Assembly (NCBI GenBank): GCA_022703195.1 | Contig: JAKLEF010000009.1 | Coordinates: 1-17,272 of the forward strand | Length of the DNA: 17,272 nucleotides | Reading direction: 5' to 3' | Source of the DNA: Candidatus Fermentibacterota bacterium | Lineage (GTDB): Bacteria; Fermentibacterota; Fermentibacteria; Fermentibacterales; Fermentibacteraceae | Part shown: positions 1 to 7,288 of the stretch, piece by piece | Layout of the letters: each line of letters starts with the position of its first letter | How positions within the stretch are numbered: the stretch's first letter is position 1 | The notes under the pieces: model-generated | Told to the model about the DNA's origin: nothing | Databases searched by the model: none | What the model saw: the letters and a program-made list of their open reading frames with translations, nothing else | Translations under genes and position numbers: made by a program

Positions 1-955
1 CAGATCGTGTGCTCGGTCCATGACTCCCCTGAACCGTCCGCATTCGACCACCAGGTGACCTGGTCATCGAAGAACGACGTGCTCGCAAGATCCAGATCGC
101 CATCACCATCGACATCACCTGAGGTTATGCTCCTCGGTTCGATGTAGGATGCATCCACGACGTGCTCGAACCATGACGTGCCAGAGCCGTTCGCATTCTC
201 CCACCAGTGGATCTGTCCGCTCGTGTAGTCGCGCTGGGTGGCTGCGATGTCGAGATCACCGTCGCCGTCGATGTCGGCCAGGATCGAAGCCCAGGCTCCG
301 TCGAAATCGGGATCCACGGTCTGCTTCGTCCAGCCCGAACCCCCGCCGGCGTTCAGCCAGCAGACAACGTCGTCGGAGAGCTCGATGCATCCCTGGATGT
401 CGATATCACCGTCGCCGTCGACATCTCCAGCGTCGAGCGTCCTGATGTTGGAACCGGTGTGCGCCAGTCCATGAACGGTCCATGCCGACCCGCCCGAGGA
501 ATTCTCGCACCAGTAGCTGCTGCCGGTCTCGCAGGCTGCCGCAACGTCGATGTCGCCGTCGGAGTCGAAATCGCCGACCGCCAGACCCTCCGGTTCGATC
601 AACCCGGCGATGACATGCTCCATCCAGCCGGTACCCCCGGACAGGTTCTCCCACCATACCACCGCGTTGATCCAGTTGCCCGAGGCGGCGATATCGAGAT
701 CGCCGTCTCCGTCGATATCCGCGGATCTCATCTGGCAGCATCCCGACCCTATGTCGTAGAACTGCAAGCCGCTGCTGCCGAGCCGCAGAGAACCCGGCGC
801 CCCCCACCAGTCTGCTGCCGTGCCTGAAGCGAAGAAAGTGCTCCAGTCAGCTACAGGCCCGGCGGTGCCGGGCCCGCCCGACCAGTCGGTCTGGATGCCG
901 AGCCGGAGTAGGAGAGAGTGGAGAAGAGAAGAAGGATGGCGGCATGCCTGCACAT
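1..955 (-). CDS. Secreted FG-GAP/VCBS repeat protein, C-terminus beyond window, frame break after signal peptide
   Basis: Reading the minus strand gives at least five calcium-loop type repeats about 50 residues apart (DIDGDGDLDIAAS, DFDSDGDIDVAAA, DVDGDGDIDIQG, DIDGDGDLDIAAT, DVDGDGDLDLAST), each followed by a W-W-E-N-x-x-G-S-x-W segment. This is the FG-GAP/VCBS seven-bladed propeller pattern of extracellular proteins. The gene runs off the left edge. The best start is ATG at 955, six bases after GGAGGG, giving a convincing signal peptide (MCRHAAILLLFSTLSYSGSA). That frame stops at 851-853, while the repeat body, beginning near IQTDWSGGPG, is in the -1 frame and has no ATG. A GTG at 953 would open the body frame, but with a poor signal sequence. 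I infer a one-base indel in the pyrimidine-rich tract around 880-940, real or from assembly. The ligand is unknown; the family commonly binds surfaces or polysaccharide. Confidence 0.8.
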
Positions 956-1041
956 CTCGATCCCTCCAGTCTGTCTGCACACGAAGGGATGATGGCGGGC
1001 ATGCCTCGACGGGTCAAGGATATGGAGGTTCGCAGACGAAA

Positions 1042-1071
1042 CCGGCGGGACGGCACGGGCCGCCCCGCCGG
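1042..1071 (-). terminator. Intrinsic terminator after the 1094-1747 gene
   Basis: CCGGCGGG (1042-1049) pairs perfectly with CCCGCCGG (1064-1071). An inner CGGC/GCCG pair encloses an ACGG loop, so the stem is about 12 bp with one mismatch. On the minus strand it is followed by TTTCGTCT. It lies 23 bases past the stop codon at 1094. Confidence 0.7.
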
Positions 1072-1093
1072 GGGATCATGCCGTGTTCCCGGT

Positions 1094-1747
1094 CTAGAAG
1101 GCCGACTTCACCTCTGCCCATGTGTTTCTATCGAGGCTCAGTGCGTCGTCGTAGTAGGTGCGGAACGTGTAGTCGTAGCCCGCGAACTGCCCGTACCCGT
1201 CGTTCGCGTAGACGCAGCCGTAGGGATACGGATTCGAGGTGTCGCCATATACCCCGAGACTCATGTTCCCTGTGAAGACGATGAAGTAGGTGATGCCTGG
1301 AGTGACGGGAACGCCCGTCCAGAATACGTCTACCCAGTTGCCGGCGGTGCCTACCGCGCTGGCTTCGGCCAGCATCGTGCCGCCCGCGTTGGGAAGGTTG
1401 GTCCAGAGCTGGAGGGTGACGTTGTCGCTTGTGCCCACACCCGAGTACAGCATTATGCCGGCCCCGGAGACGTTGTCGTGGGTCTGCTGGAATGACTGGG
1501 CCAGGCAGGTCTGGTTGAAGGCGGCCATGTAGCAGCCGGGGTTCGGCTGGTTCTGGTCGATCTGGTCGGCGAAGGGCTGGACGAGCGGCTGGGTGCTGAC
1601 GAAGGAGCCTGCCGCGGGAACGGAGACCATGTCGGCCAGGCCGTGGACGAAGCCGACCACTGTGGCCGGGACTACATCGGCTGCTACAGAGGAGAGGGGC
1701 AGGAAAGCGAGCAGGGCCAGAGAGAGCAGAAGACCGCGAAGGAACAT
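1094..1747 (-). CDS. Small secreted beta-rich protein with TWAEVKSAF tail
   Basis: The product is 217 aa. ATG at 1747 follows GGAGG with a six-base spacer. Residues 1-23 (MFLRGLLLSLALLAFLPLSSVAA) are a textbook signal peptide. The mature part has a region QPNPGCYMAAFNQTCLAQSF, then alternating beta-strand-like segments (VTLQLWTNLP, WVDVFWTGVPVTPGITYFIVF) that resemble the jelly-roll/carbohydrate-binding-like modules often found in exported proteins. No catalytic motif is visible. The last residues, DRNTWAEVKSAF, match the C-terminal motif of the other secreted proteins in this window. It is a stand-alone transcription unit with its own terminator. The function is unknown; a surface or matrix-binding role is only a guess. 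Confidence 0.8.
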   Translation of the reverse strand: MFLRGLLLSLALLAFLPLSSVAADVVPATVVGFVHGLADMVSVPAAGSFVSTQPLVQPFADQIDQNQPNPGCYMAAFNQTCLAQSFQQTHDNVSGAGIMLYSGVGTSDNVTLQLWTNLPNAGGTMLAEASAVGTAGNWVDVFWTGVPVTPGITYFIVFTGNMSLGVYGDTSNPYPYGCVYANDGYGQFAGYDYTFRTYYDDALSLDRNTWAEVKSAF

Positions 1748-1860
1748 GGTCGACCTCCGGGGAATACAATGACAATCGAGCCTCCATGACGGGCGGAAAC
1801 GCTCGCGAGGAGGACCGACCGTGGTTTCGGGATGATATGTGTATCGATAGCGGGAGTCAA

Positions 1861-1889
1861 AGGGCGCCGGAACCAGGCTCCGGCGCCCT
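1861..1889 (-). terminator. Intrinsic terminator after the 1910-2767 gene
   Basis: A perfect 11-bp stem AGGGCGCCGGA/TCCGGCGCCCT (1861-1871 with 1879-1889) has a seven-base loop. On the minus strand it is followed by TTTGACT. It is 20 bases past the stop codon at 1910. Confidence 0.8.
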
Positions 1890-1909
1890 GCAGCCAGCTT
1901 CGCAGCAGC

Positions 1910-2767
1910 CTAGAGAGCCGTCTTGATGGACCCCCATGTGTCGCTCTGCAGCCCGAGCTCGAAGTCGATCTCGAGCTTGAAGAGGTTCCCGTTCTGCGGA
2001 TAGACCCAGAGGTATTCCCCGTCGAAGTCTATGCCGCCGTTCGGCCCGTCTGCATCCTCGGTGAAGACGCACGACCATACGGGAGTCATGTCGGGGCTCC
2101 CGTCGGCGTTCAGTTGGAAGATGAAGATGTTGTCGACGCCGGGATTCTGCGTGCAGACGAAGAGATAGTCGCCATAGACCGACATGCCGGATACCGTGGC
2201 GAACGAGGCCGTTGTCCATGTGACGGAGGTTTCGACGCCAGTGTATGGCGCCCAGGCGATCTGGTCGGTGAAGAAGTCGGAGGCATAGATGTTGCCGTGT
2301 CCGGCGTCGACTCCACACACATGCCCCCAAGCGGCTGGTCCCGAGAGGTTGAGCTTGTGCCATGCCGTGGGCTGCGTGTCAGAAGCGTCGTATACGGCGA
2401 TCATGGAAGAGGCCCAGTGTCCGAAGAAGAACTGGCTGGGGGTGGAGGGGTACTCGCAGTAGCCCTGATCGTCGGGATCGACGCCGCTGGAGATGGCCCA
2501 GGTCGTGCCTGTGGCTCCGCCTGTGGCCATGTCGAACTCGTTGTTCAGCAGTGTGCTGTAGTTGGCGATCCAGATGCTGTTTTCGACGTCGCTCTGTATG
2601 GCAAGACCGTAGCTGCTGGACAGGCCCGGCGAGTAGGTTCCGACGACAGTGTAGGTCCCACGGACCCCGGCCGGCTCATTGTATCCGGGCACGCCGGTCC
2701 TGTCGGCGAAACACAGGGCGGCAGCGAACAGGAGCACATGTACGAACCTCACGATGACCCCCTTCAT
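1910..2767 (-). CDS. Secreted propeller-like protein with TWGSIKTAL tail
   Basis: The product is 285 aa. ATG at 2767 follows GGAAGG with a nine-base spacer. The N-terminus VRFVHVLLFAAALCFA is a signal peptide. The mature chain has repeating strand patterns typical of beta-propellers: SYGLAIQSDVENSIWIANYS, HVCGVDAGHGNIYASDFFTDQIAW, VSGMSVYGDYLFVCTQN, GIDFDGEYLWVYPQNGNLF. Each alternates a hydrophobic strand, a turn with D/G/N, and an aromatic strand, as in the six- or seven-bladed domains of extracellular sensor or streptogramin-lyase-like proteins. No catalytic residues can be named. The C-terminus LQSDTWGSIKTAL carries the shared tail. The function is unknown; the protein is probably extracytoplasmic. 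Confidence 0.8.
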   Translation of the reverse strand: MKGVIVRFVHVLLFAAALCFADRTGVPGYNEPAGVRGTYTVVGTYSPGLSSSYGLAIQSDVENSIWIANYSTLLNNEFDMATGGATGTTWAISSGVDPDDQGYCEYPSTPSQFFFGHWASSMIAVYDASDTQPTAWHKLNLSGPAAWGHVCGVDAGHGNIYASDFFTDQIAWAPYTGVETSVTWTTASFATVSGMSVYGDYLFVCTQNPGVDNIFIFQLNADGSPDMTPVWSCVFTEDADGPNGGIDFDGEYLWVYPQNGNLFKLEIDFELGLQSDTWGSIKTAL

Positions 2768-2784
2768 TAGCGGAAACCTTCCAT

Positions 2785-2813
2785 AGAATCGGGTGGTCAG
2801 CCACCAGCGTCAA
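2785..2813 (-). promoter_or_regulatory. Possible sigma-70 promoter for the 1910-2767 gene
   Basis: On the minus strand TTGACG (2813-2808) is followed after 17 bases by GATTCT (2790-2785), a good -35 with a weak -10. A small hairpin GGTGG-CTGA-CCACC (2792-2805) lies in the spacer and could be an operator or a weak ACR3 terminator. Confidence 0.3.
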
Positions 2814-2832
2814 CTACGCGGGCAAGGCTCCA

Positions 2833-4068
2833 TCAGTCGTCAGACGAGTTCGGACCCTCGGGTGGCAGTCGGATCTGCGTTGTCGGGGCGTCGAACCAGC
2901 CCCTGGTCCTCAGGCAGATCCTCACGAGCATCAGCATTACGGGCACCTCGATGAGCACTCCGACCACCGTTGCGAGGGCCGCCCCGGAGGACAGGCCGAA
3001 CAGCATCGTGGCCGTGGCTATCGCGACCTCGAAGTGGTTCGAGGCCCCGATCATCGCCGCAGGTGCGGCATCCTCGTAGCGCAGCTTCATGAGCCGCGCG
3101 AGCCGGTACCCGAGCCAGAAGATCAGGCTGGTCTGCAGGAAGAGCGGAATCGCAATCCACAGGATCGTCAGCGGATTGGCCAGGATAGTCGCGCCCTTGA
3201 AGCTGAAGAGCAGGACGAGCGTTGTCAGCAGCGCGGTGATCGTGACCGGCGTGAGCCTGTGGAGGAACTCCTCGCGGAACCAGGCCTCCCCCTTCGCTGC
3301 GATCAGCCATCTCCGCGACAGGTATCCGGCCACCAGCGGCAGCGCGACGTAGACGGCGATCGACAGAGCCAGCGCCTGCCAGGGCACCGGGAGGCGGCCG
3401 ACGCCCAGGAGGAACCCGCCCAGCGGCCCGTACATGACCAGCATCGTGAGAGAGTTGATGGCAACCATCACCAGGGTCAGCCCGTCGTTCCCCCTGGCAA
3501 GGTATCCCCACACCAGGACCATTGCAGTGCACGGCGCGATCCCGAGGAGGATGCAACCCGCGAAGTAGCTCCTCCACAGGGGGACCTGGAGCATCTTCAC
3601 GCCGGCCTCCATCACGACGATGCCTGCACCGTGACTGGAGCCAACCGGCAGGTCGAGGCCGTAGGGCATCCTGACCAGGTCGACTGCGTCGACCCCGATC
3701 AGACCGCGGAAAAGCACGCCTAGGAACAGCAGCGAGATCGCGTACATTGTGAACGGCTTGACCGCCCAGTTCACGAACAGCGTCAGCCAGACGGGTTTTC
3801 CGCTGCCGCCCGCCCTGACGACCGAAGCGAAGTCGATCTTGACCATTATCGGGTACATCATGAAGAACAGGCAGACGGCTATGGGTATCGAGATCACGGG
3901 CGCCCCGCCGGCGCGGATCGAGAAGCCGTCGAGCATAGCGGCCAGGTCGGGGGCGAGCCTGCCCAGAAGGATGCCCGCGCCGATGCAGAGCAGCACCCAT
4001 ACCGTGAGGTACCTCTCGAACGGACTCGACATCCGCCTCTCGTCATGCCGGGATGAACTCGTATCCAC
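2833..4068 (-). CDS. acr3: ACR3-family arsenite efflux transporter
   Basis: The product is 411 aa, with about ten hydrophobic segments in the inner membrane, exporting As(III) by antiport. Family motifs are clear: MYPIMVKIDF near residues 71-80, GIAPCTAMVLVW with the conserved Cys180, and ASNHFEVAIA followed by LFGLSSGAALATVVGVLIEVPVML near the C-terminus. The frame opens at GTG 4068, with AGGAGG ten bases upstream. ATG at 4032 (MSSPFERY), preceded by AGAGG, is an alternative. Compared with typical ACR3, the loop before GCILLGIAPC appears longer by roughly 25 residues (LDLPVGSSHGAGIVVMEAG). It is the last gene of the arsR-led operon, 90 bases after the ccdA-like gene. No arsC reductase is present nearby. 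Confidence 0.92.
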   Translation of the reverse strand: MDTSSSRHDERRMSSPFERYLTVWVLLCIGAGILLGRLAPDLAAMLDGFSIRAGGAPVISIPIAVCLFFMMYPIMVKIDFASVVRAGGSGKPVWLTLFVNWAVKPFTMYAISLLFLGVLFRGLIGVDAVDLVRMPYGLDLPVGSSHGAGIVVMEAGVKMLQVPLWRSYFAGCILLGIAPCTAMVLVWGYLARGNDGLTLVMVAINSLTMLVMYGPLGGFLLGVGRLPVPWQALALSIAVYVALPLVAGYLSRRWLIAAKGEAWFREEFLHRLTPVTITALLTTLVLLFSFKGATILANPLTILWIAIPLFLQTSLIFWLGYRLARLMKLRYEDAAPAAMIGASNHFEVAIATATMLFGLSSGAALATVVGVLIEVPVMLMLVRICLRTRGWFDAPTTQIRLPPEGPNSSDD

Positions 4069-4158
4069 GATGCGCCGCCCTCCTCGCTTCGTCGCTTCGA
4101 CCTCAGATGTGTCTCGTGAACCGTGCTCCTCGTTGCGCAGCCTCAGCCGCAGGCAACG

Positions 4159-4860
4159 TCACAGCGCTTTTCGCAGAAGATAGATGCCGGCAAGGATCAC
4201 CAGCGCGCCGGCGATTCGCCGCAGCACAGTCAGCCTGCCCGACTTCTCGTTCCACTTCAGCAGCCTGCAGACGGTTCCCGAAAAGGTGCCCGCAAGGAGG
4301 ATGACTCCGCAGTGGCCGGCGGCGAAGGCTCCCATCATCCCCGCGGCGAATGCGGGACGGGATGCCTGAGCCGCGAGGACCGCCCCCAGGAGCGGAGCGA
4401 TGAAGGCGAAGGTGCACGGCCCTGCGGCAGCGCCGAAAACGAGGCCGTAAAGGAAGGCTCCTGCAGGCCCGGATCCCGCCCTGCCCGGCTTCGACGCGGA
4501 AGGCGCCGGGATGGTGAAGACCTCCATCAGGTTGAGGCCGAACAGGATCATCAGCACGGACAGGATGATCCCGCCGGTTCGGCCTGTATCTCCTGCTATC
4601 CTGCCGGCTCCGAGGGTGACGGCCCCCAGTGCGGCAACCGCAAGAAAGACCCCTCCTGCGAAGGCGGCCGAGATCCTGAAGGCCTTCTTCGTGGACGCCT
4701 CCGGATCCTTCGAGATGTAGCCCACCAGGAGAGGGATGCTCGCCAGATGGCATGGGCTCAGGACGATGCTCAGGACGCCCCAGAGAAGGGCGGCGGCGAG
4801 CCCGATGAAGGGGGCGGAGCTCTCGACGGCCCTGCCCAGGCCTGTCAGGAACTCATTCAA
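4159..4860 (-). CDS. ccdA: CcdA/DsbD-beta-like transmembrane thiol-disulfide transporter
   Basis: The product is 233 aa with about six membrane segments. The two family signature cysteines are present, SPCHLAS (Cys37) and GPCTFAF (Cys149), plus Cys184 in AGHCGVILL. Such proteins pass electrons from cytoplasmic thioredoxin across the membrane to exported thiol proteins. The start is TTG at 4860, supported by GGAGGA with a five-base spacer; no in-frame ATG fits. It overlaps the end of the upstream thioredoxin gene by eight bases, so the two are translationally coupled, and that exported thioredoxin is the natural partner. In known cases CcdA serves cytochrome c maturation or DsbD-like reduction. 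Here the arsenic context suggests a dedicated redox relay, which is inference. Confidence 0.88.
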   Translation of the reverse strand: MNEFLTGLGRAVESSAPFIGLAAALLWGVLSIVLSPCHLASIPLLVGYISKDPEASTKKAFRISAAFAGGVFLAVAALGAVTLGAGRIAGDTGRTGGIILSVLMILFGLNLMEVFTIPAPSASKPGRAGSGPAGAFLYGLVFGAAAGPCTFAFIAPLLGAVLAAQASRPAFAAGMMGAFAAGHCGVILLAGTFSGTVCRLLKWNEKSGRLTVLRRIAGALVILAGIYLLRKAL

Positions 4861-5269
4861 CGGGCTCCTCCGGGGTCACGTCGTACCCGAGCTCTGCCCA
4901 CTTCGCGACCATGTCCTCGGCGGAGACGACGCCCTCGTGCCGCCACAGCTCCTCGCCGGTTTCGGAGATGAAGACCTGGGTGGGGATCACCCTGATGCCG
5001 TAGACCTCCGCGGCCGTCTGATTCTCGTTCACATCGATGAACTCGATTTCGATGGTGCCCAGGGTCATCTCACCGAGCCGGTCGAGCTCCGTCATCATGG
5101 TCTGGCACGGGATGCACATCTGCGACCCGAGGTCGATCACTCTCGGAAGGGAGGTCGTGACCGATTCCGGGGTCGTTTCCGGACCTTTGTCGTCTTCACG
5201 GGTCAGCACGGCGGCTGCCGCAAGCCCGGCCACAACCGTCAGTATCGCTATCCTGCTGATCATCTTCAC
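4853..5269 (-). CDS. Membrane-anchored exported thioredoxin-like protein (CIPC)
   Basis: The product is 138 aa. An N-terminal hydrophobic segment (ISRIAILTVVAGLAAAAVL, about residues 4-22) acts as an anchor or signal. A thioredoxin fold follows, with active site MCIPCQTM (Cys52/Cys55) and the cis-proline loop RVIPTQVF (Pro96). The frame opens at GTG 5269; ATG at 5263 is possible, and the ribosome site is weak for either. The active site faces outside the cytoplasm, where the CcdA-like protein from the overlapping downstream gene would keep it reduced. Substrates are unknown. Family members act in cytochrome c assembly, methionine sulfoxide repair or general disulfide reduction. Confidence 0.88.
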   Translation of the reverse strand: MKMISRIAILTVVAGLAAAAVLTREDDKGPETTPESVTTSLPRVIDLGSQMCIPCQTMMTELDRLGEMTLGTIEIEFIDVNENQTAAEVYGIRVIPTQVFISETGEELWRHEGVVSAEDMVAKWAELGYDVTPEEPVE

Positions 5270-5281
5270 ATCAACCAGCCT

Positions 5282-5536
5282 TCATGTCGTGATCCGGCGT
5301 TTCCCGGCGATCATCTCCACCAGCTCGTCCACCCCCGGCACCCGGCCCGTCACCAGCACCTCGCCGTCGACGGCGAGCGCGGGGGTCATCATCACCCCGA
5401 AGGCCATGATCTCCTTCAGGTCCTTCACCTTCTCGACCGACGCGTCGGTCAGCCCGGCGCGCACGACGGCCTCCCGCACGTGCTCCTCGAGCTTCGCGCA
5501 CTTCGGGCACCCCGTTCCCAGGATCTGGATCAGCAT
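5282..5536 (-). CDS. Small thioredoxin-like redox-active disulfide protein (TIGR00412 type)
   Basis: The product is 84 aa, without a signal peptide, hence cytoplasmic. MLIQILGTGCPKCAKLEEHV carries the GCPKC active site (Cys10/Cys13), and MMTPALAVDG supplies the cis-proline (Pro52). Length and layout match the small 'redox-active disulfide protein 2' family, often encoded beside arsR/DUF318-permease genes. ATG at 5536 follows GGGAGGG with a good spacer. It lies 13 bases downstream of the permease and 12 upstream of the exported thioredoxin. It probably binds or reduces a substrate of this operon; the precise role is not established. Confidence 0.88.
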   Translation of the reverse strand: MLIQILGTGCPKCAKLEEHVREAVVRAGLTDASVEKVKDLKEIMAFGVMMTPALAVDGEVLVTGRVPGVDELVEMIAGKRRITT

Positions 5537-5549
5537 GAAGACCCTCCCG

Positions 5550-6845
5550 TCAGCCCGCGATCGAGCCGTAGATCAGGCCGGTGACCGTCGAGAGGACGAC
5601 CACCAGCGCCACATAGACCATCGTCTTCCTGAGGCCCATGATGCTCCGGAGCACGAGCATGCTCGGCAGCGAGAGGGTGGGGCCTGCCAGGAGCAGGGCG
5701 AGGGCCGGACCGTTCCCCATCCCCGATCCCATCAGCCCCTGCAGTATCGGGACCTCGGTGAGGGTGGCGAAGTACATCAGCGCCCCCGAAGCCGATGCGA
5801 ACAGGTTGGCCGGGATCGAGTTCCCTCCCACGAGACCGGCGATCCAGGATGAGGGGATCATGGCTTCGTGGCCGGGCCGCCCAAGCAGGAAGCCGGCGAC
5901 CAGAACACCGCCCAACAGCAGGGGGATGATCTGCCTCGCGAACCCAAGGGTGGCGTCGAACCACTCGCGGAGCTGCGGTCCGCCAGTCGCCGAGAGGAAG
6001 CCGACCGCGACGACCCCGGCAGTGAAGGCATAGACGGGCTTCCCGGGCAGCAGCACCGCGATGACCGCCACGGGGATGCCCCAGAGCGCCACCTTCCTCC
6101 AGCCCGCACCGAAATCGACCGCCAGTATCAATGCGAGGAGCAGCGCGGATGCCGAGGCAATCCACCACTTGATCCGTGCGATGAAGACCCAGAGGGGTGC
6201 AGCTCCTTCGGGGCTCCCCCAGTTGGCGAACACGAGTATCCCGACCATCGAGGCGAAGAAGAGAACGGTCCTCCAGAGGGGCCTCGAGGGTGCGGAATGG
6301 CCTCCAGCCGTTCCGGTTCTTGCGATCTCGGATTTCGACTTCCTGAAGAAGAGGCTCATGAGCAGGCCGATCACGATGCTGAAGACCACGGCTCCCACCG
6401 CCCGTGCCACCCCGATCTCGACCCCGAGTACCCTGGCCGTCATGACGATGGCCAGGATGTTGATGGCCGGCCCGCTGTAGAGGAATGCGGCCGCCGGGCC
6501 AAGACCCGCTCCCATCGAGTAGATGCCCGCGAAGATGGGCAGCACCGTGCACGAGCACACGGCCAGGATCGTGCCCGACACCGAGGCCACGCCGTAGGCC
6601 TTCAGCCTGTTCGCGCCCGGACCGAGGTAGGAGAGCACCGAATCCCGATTCAGGAACACCCCGATCGCCCCGGCTATGAAGAGGGCCGGCACGAGGCAGA
6701 GCAGGATGTGGAGCCTGGCATACTCGTTGAGCATTGCGAAGGCCTCGATGAGGGACGCGTCGAACCGGGCCGATCCGACCGGCAGGAACCAGGCGGCCAG
6801 CACGAGGGCGGCCAGTGCGAGTATGGTCTTCAGTTCACGGCTCAT
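5550..6845 (-). CDS. DUF318/ArsP-type inner-membrane permease
   Basis: The product is 431 aa with roughly ten hydrophobic segments. Motifs of the YraQ/DUF318 permease family are present twice: VCSCTVLPIFAGIYSMGAGL followed by AAFLYSGPAINILAI in the N-half, and ATLTEVPILQGLMGSGMGNG followed by LLLAGPTLSLPSML in the C-half. The Cys-Ser-Cys motif is typical of the permeases found with ArsR regulators; ArsP relatives export trivalent organoarsenicals. ATG at 6845 has GGGAGG upstream and overlaps the arsR stop as ATGA, so it is translationally coupled. The substrate here is unproven. Confidence 0.88.
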   Translation of the reverse strand: MSRELKTILALAALVLAAWFLPVGSARFDASLIEAFAMLNEYARLHILLCLVPALFIAGAIGVFLNRDSVLSYLGPGANRLKAYGVASVSGTILAVCSCTVLPIFAGIYSMGAGLGPAAAFLYSGPAINILAIVMTARVLGVEIGVARAVGAVVFSIVIGLLMSLFFRKSKSEIARTGTAGGHSAPSRPLWRTVLFFASMVGILVFANWGSPEGAAPLWVFIARIKWWIASASALLLALILAVDFGAGWRKVALWGIPVAVIAVLLPGKPVYAFTAGVVAVGFLSATGGPQLREWFDATLGFARQIIPLLLGGVLVAGFLLGRPGHEAMIPSSWIAGLVGGNSIPANLFASASGALMYFATLTEVPILQGLMGSGMGNGPALALLLAGPTLSLPSMLVLRSIMGLRKTMVYVALVVVLSTVTGLIYGSIAG

Positions 6846-7171
6846 CGCCCTGCCTCCCTGCCGCATCGGGGAGCTTCGCACTCCCCTCCTCCGAGCACCT
6901 TCTCGACACAGCCGAAAAACTCCAGCACGCACGGCGTGGCGAGGGTGTGGTACACCTTCGTGCCCTCCCTGCGGTCGCGCACGAGCCCGGCGTTCCGAAG
7001 CTTCTCCAGGTGCCTCGACACGGTCGAGATGTCCAGCCCTACGGCTTCCGACAGTTCGCCGACGGTCCTGCCCCCGGAGGCGAGCAGGTCGACGATGTGC
7101 AGACGGGCAGGATTCGCTAGTGCGGAGAGAATGGAGGCCCTCCACCTGTACGCATCGTTTCCCTCTGTCAC
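6842..7171 (-). CDS. arsR: ArsR-family metalloid-responsive repressor
   Basis: The product is 109 aa with a GTG start at 7171. A winged helix-turn-helix is clear: LSALANPARLHIVDLL, TVGELSEAVGLDISTVSRHLEKLRNAGLV, then the wing RREGTKVYHTL. A C-terminal cysteine cluster (Cys81, 88, 98, 103 in TPCVLEFFGC and GECEAPRC) is a plausible As(III)/thiol sensing site. This differs from the classic CVC in the recognition helix of E. coli ArsR. It heads the operon continuing to the ACR3 gene and overlaps the permease by four bases. An operator-like palindrome sits over its promoter at 7202-7215, so it probably represses itself. Confidence 0.92.
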   Translation of the reverse strand: MTEGNDAYRWRASILSALANPARLHIVDLLASGGRTVGELSEAVGLDISTVSRHLEKLRNAGLVRDRREGTKVYHTLATPCVLEFFGCVEKVLGGGECEAPRCGREAGR

Positions 7172-7186
7172 GTCATCCGTCCCTTC

Positions 7187-7215
7187 TTGCTTTGTTGTGC
7201 AAATATGCAGATATT
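7187..7215 (+). promoter_or_regulatory. Possible divergent promoter for the CxxU genes
   Basis: TTGCTT (7187-7192), 17 bases, then GATATT (7210-7215) gives a weak plus-strand promoter. It shares the ArsR-like dyad with the arsR promoter and would leave a leader of roughly 65 bases before ATG 7289. The match is modest, so this is tentative. Confidence 0.3.
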
Positions 7216-7230
7216 GCGGTGCCCGGACAA
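7202..7230 (-). promoter_or_regulatory. arsR operon promoter with ArsR-like operator
   Basis: On the minus strand TTGTCC (7230-7225), a 17-base spacer and CATATT (7207-7202) form a plausible sigma-70 promoter. The -10 overlaps the palindrome AATAT-GCAG-ATATT (7202-7215), inside the longer imperfect repeat GCAAATATGCAGATATTGC (7199-7217). AT-rich dyads of this type over the promoter are typical ArsR operators. Confidence 0.55.
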
Positions 7231-7288
7231 CCCGTGCATTGTTCGGAAGTGTCAGTGGCGAAGAATTGTGGATGAAAGAGGAGGGTCG

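Noticed and set aside
100..720. Recurrent GTCGCCGTCGATGTC-like DNA as a tandem repeat or CRISPR array
   Set aside because: The copies are about 150 bases apart, diverged, and correspond to propeller repeat codons.
207..827. Long plus-strand open frame opposite the FG-GAP gene
   Set aside because: It is the mirror of GAC/GGC-rich repeat codons; the minus strand gives clear DxDGDGDxD repeats.
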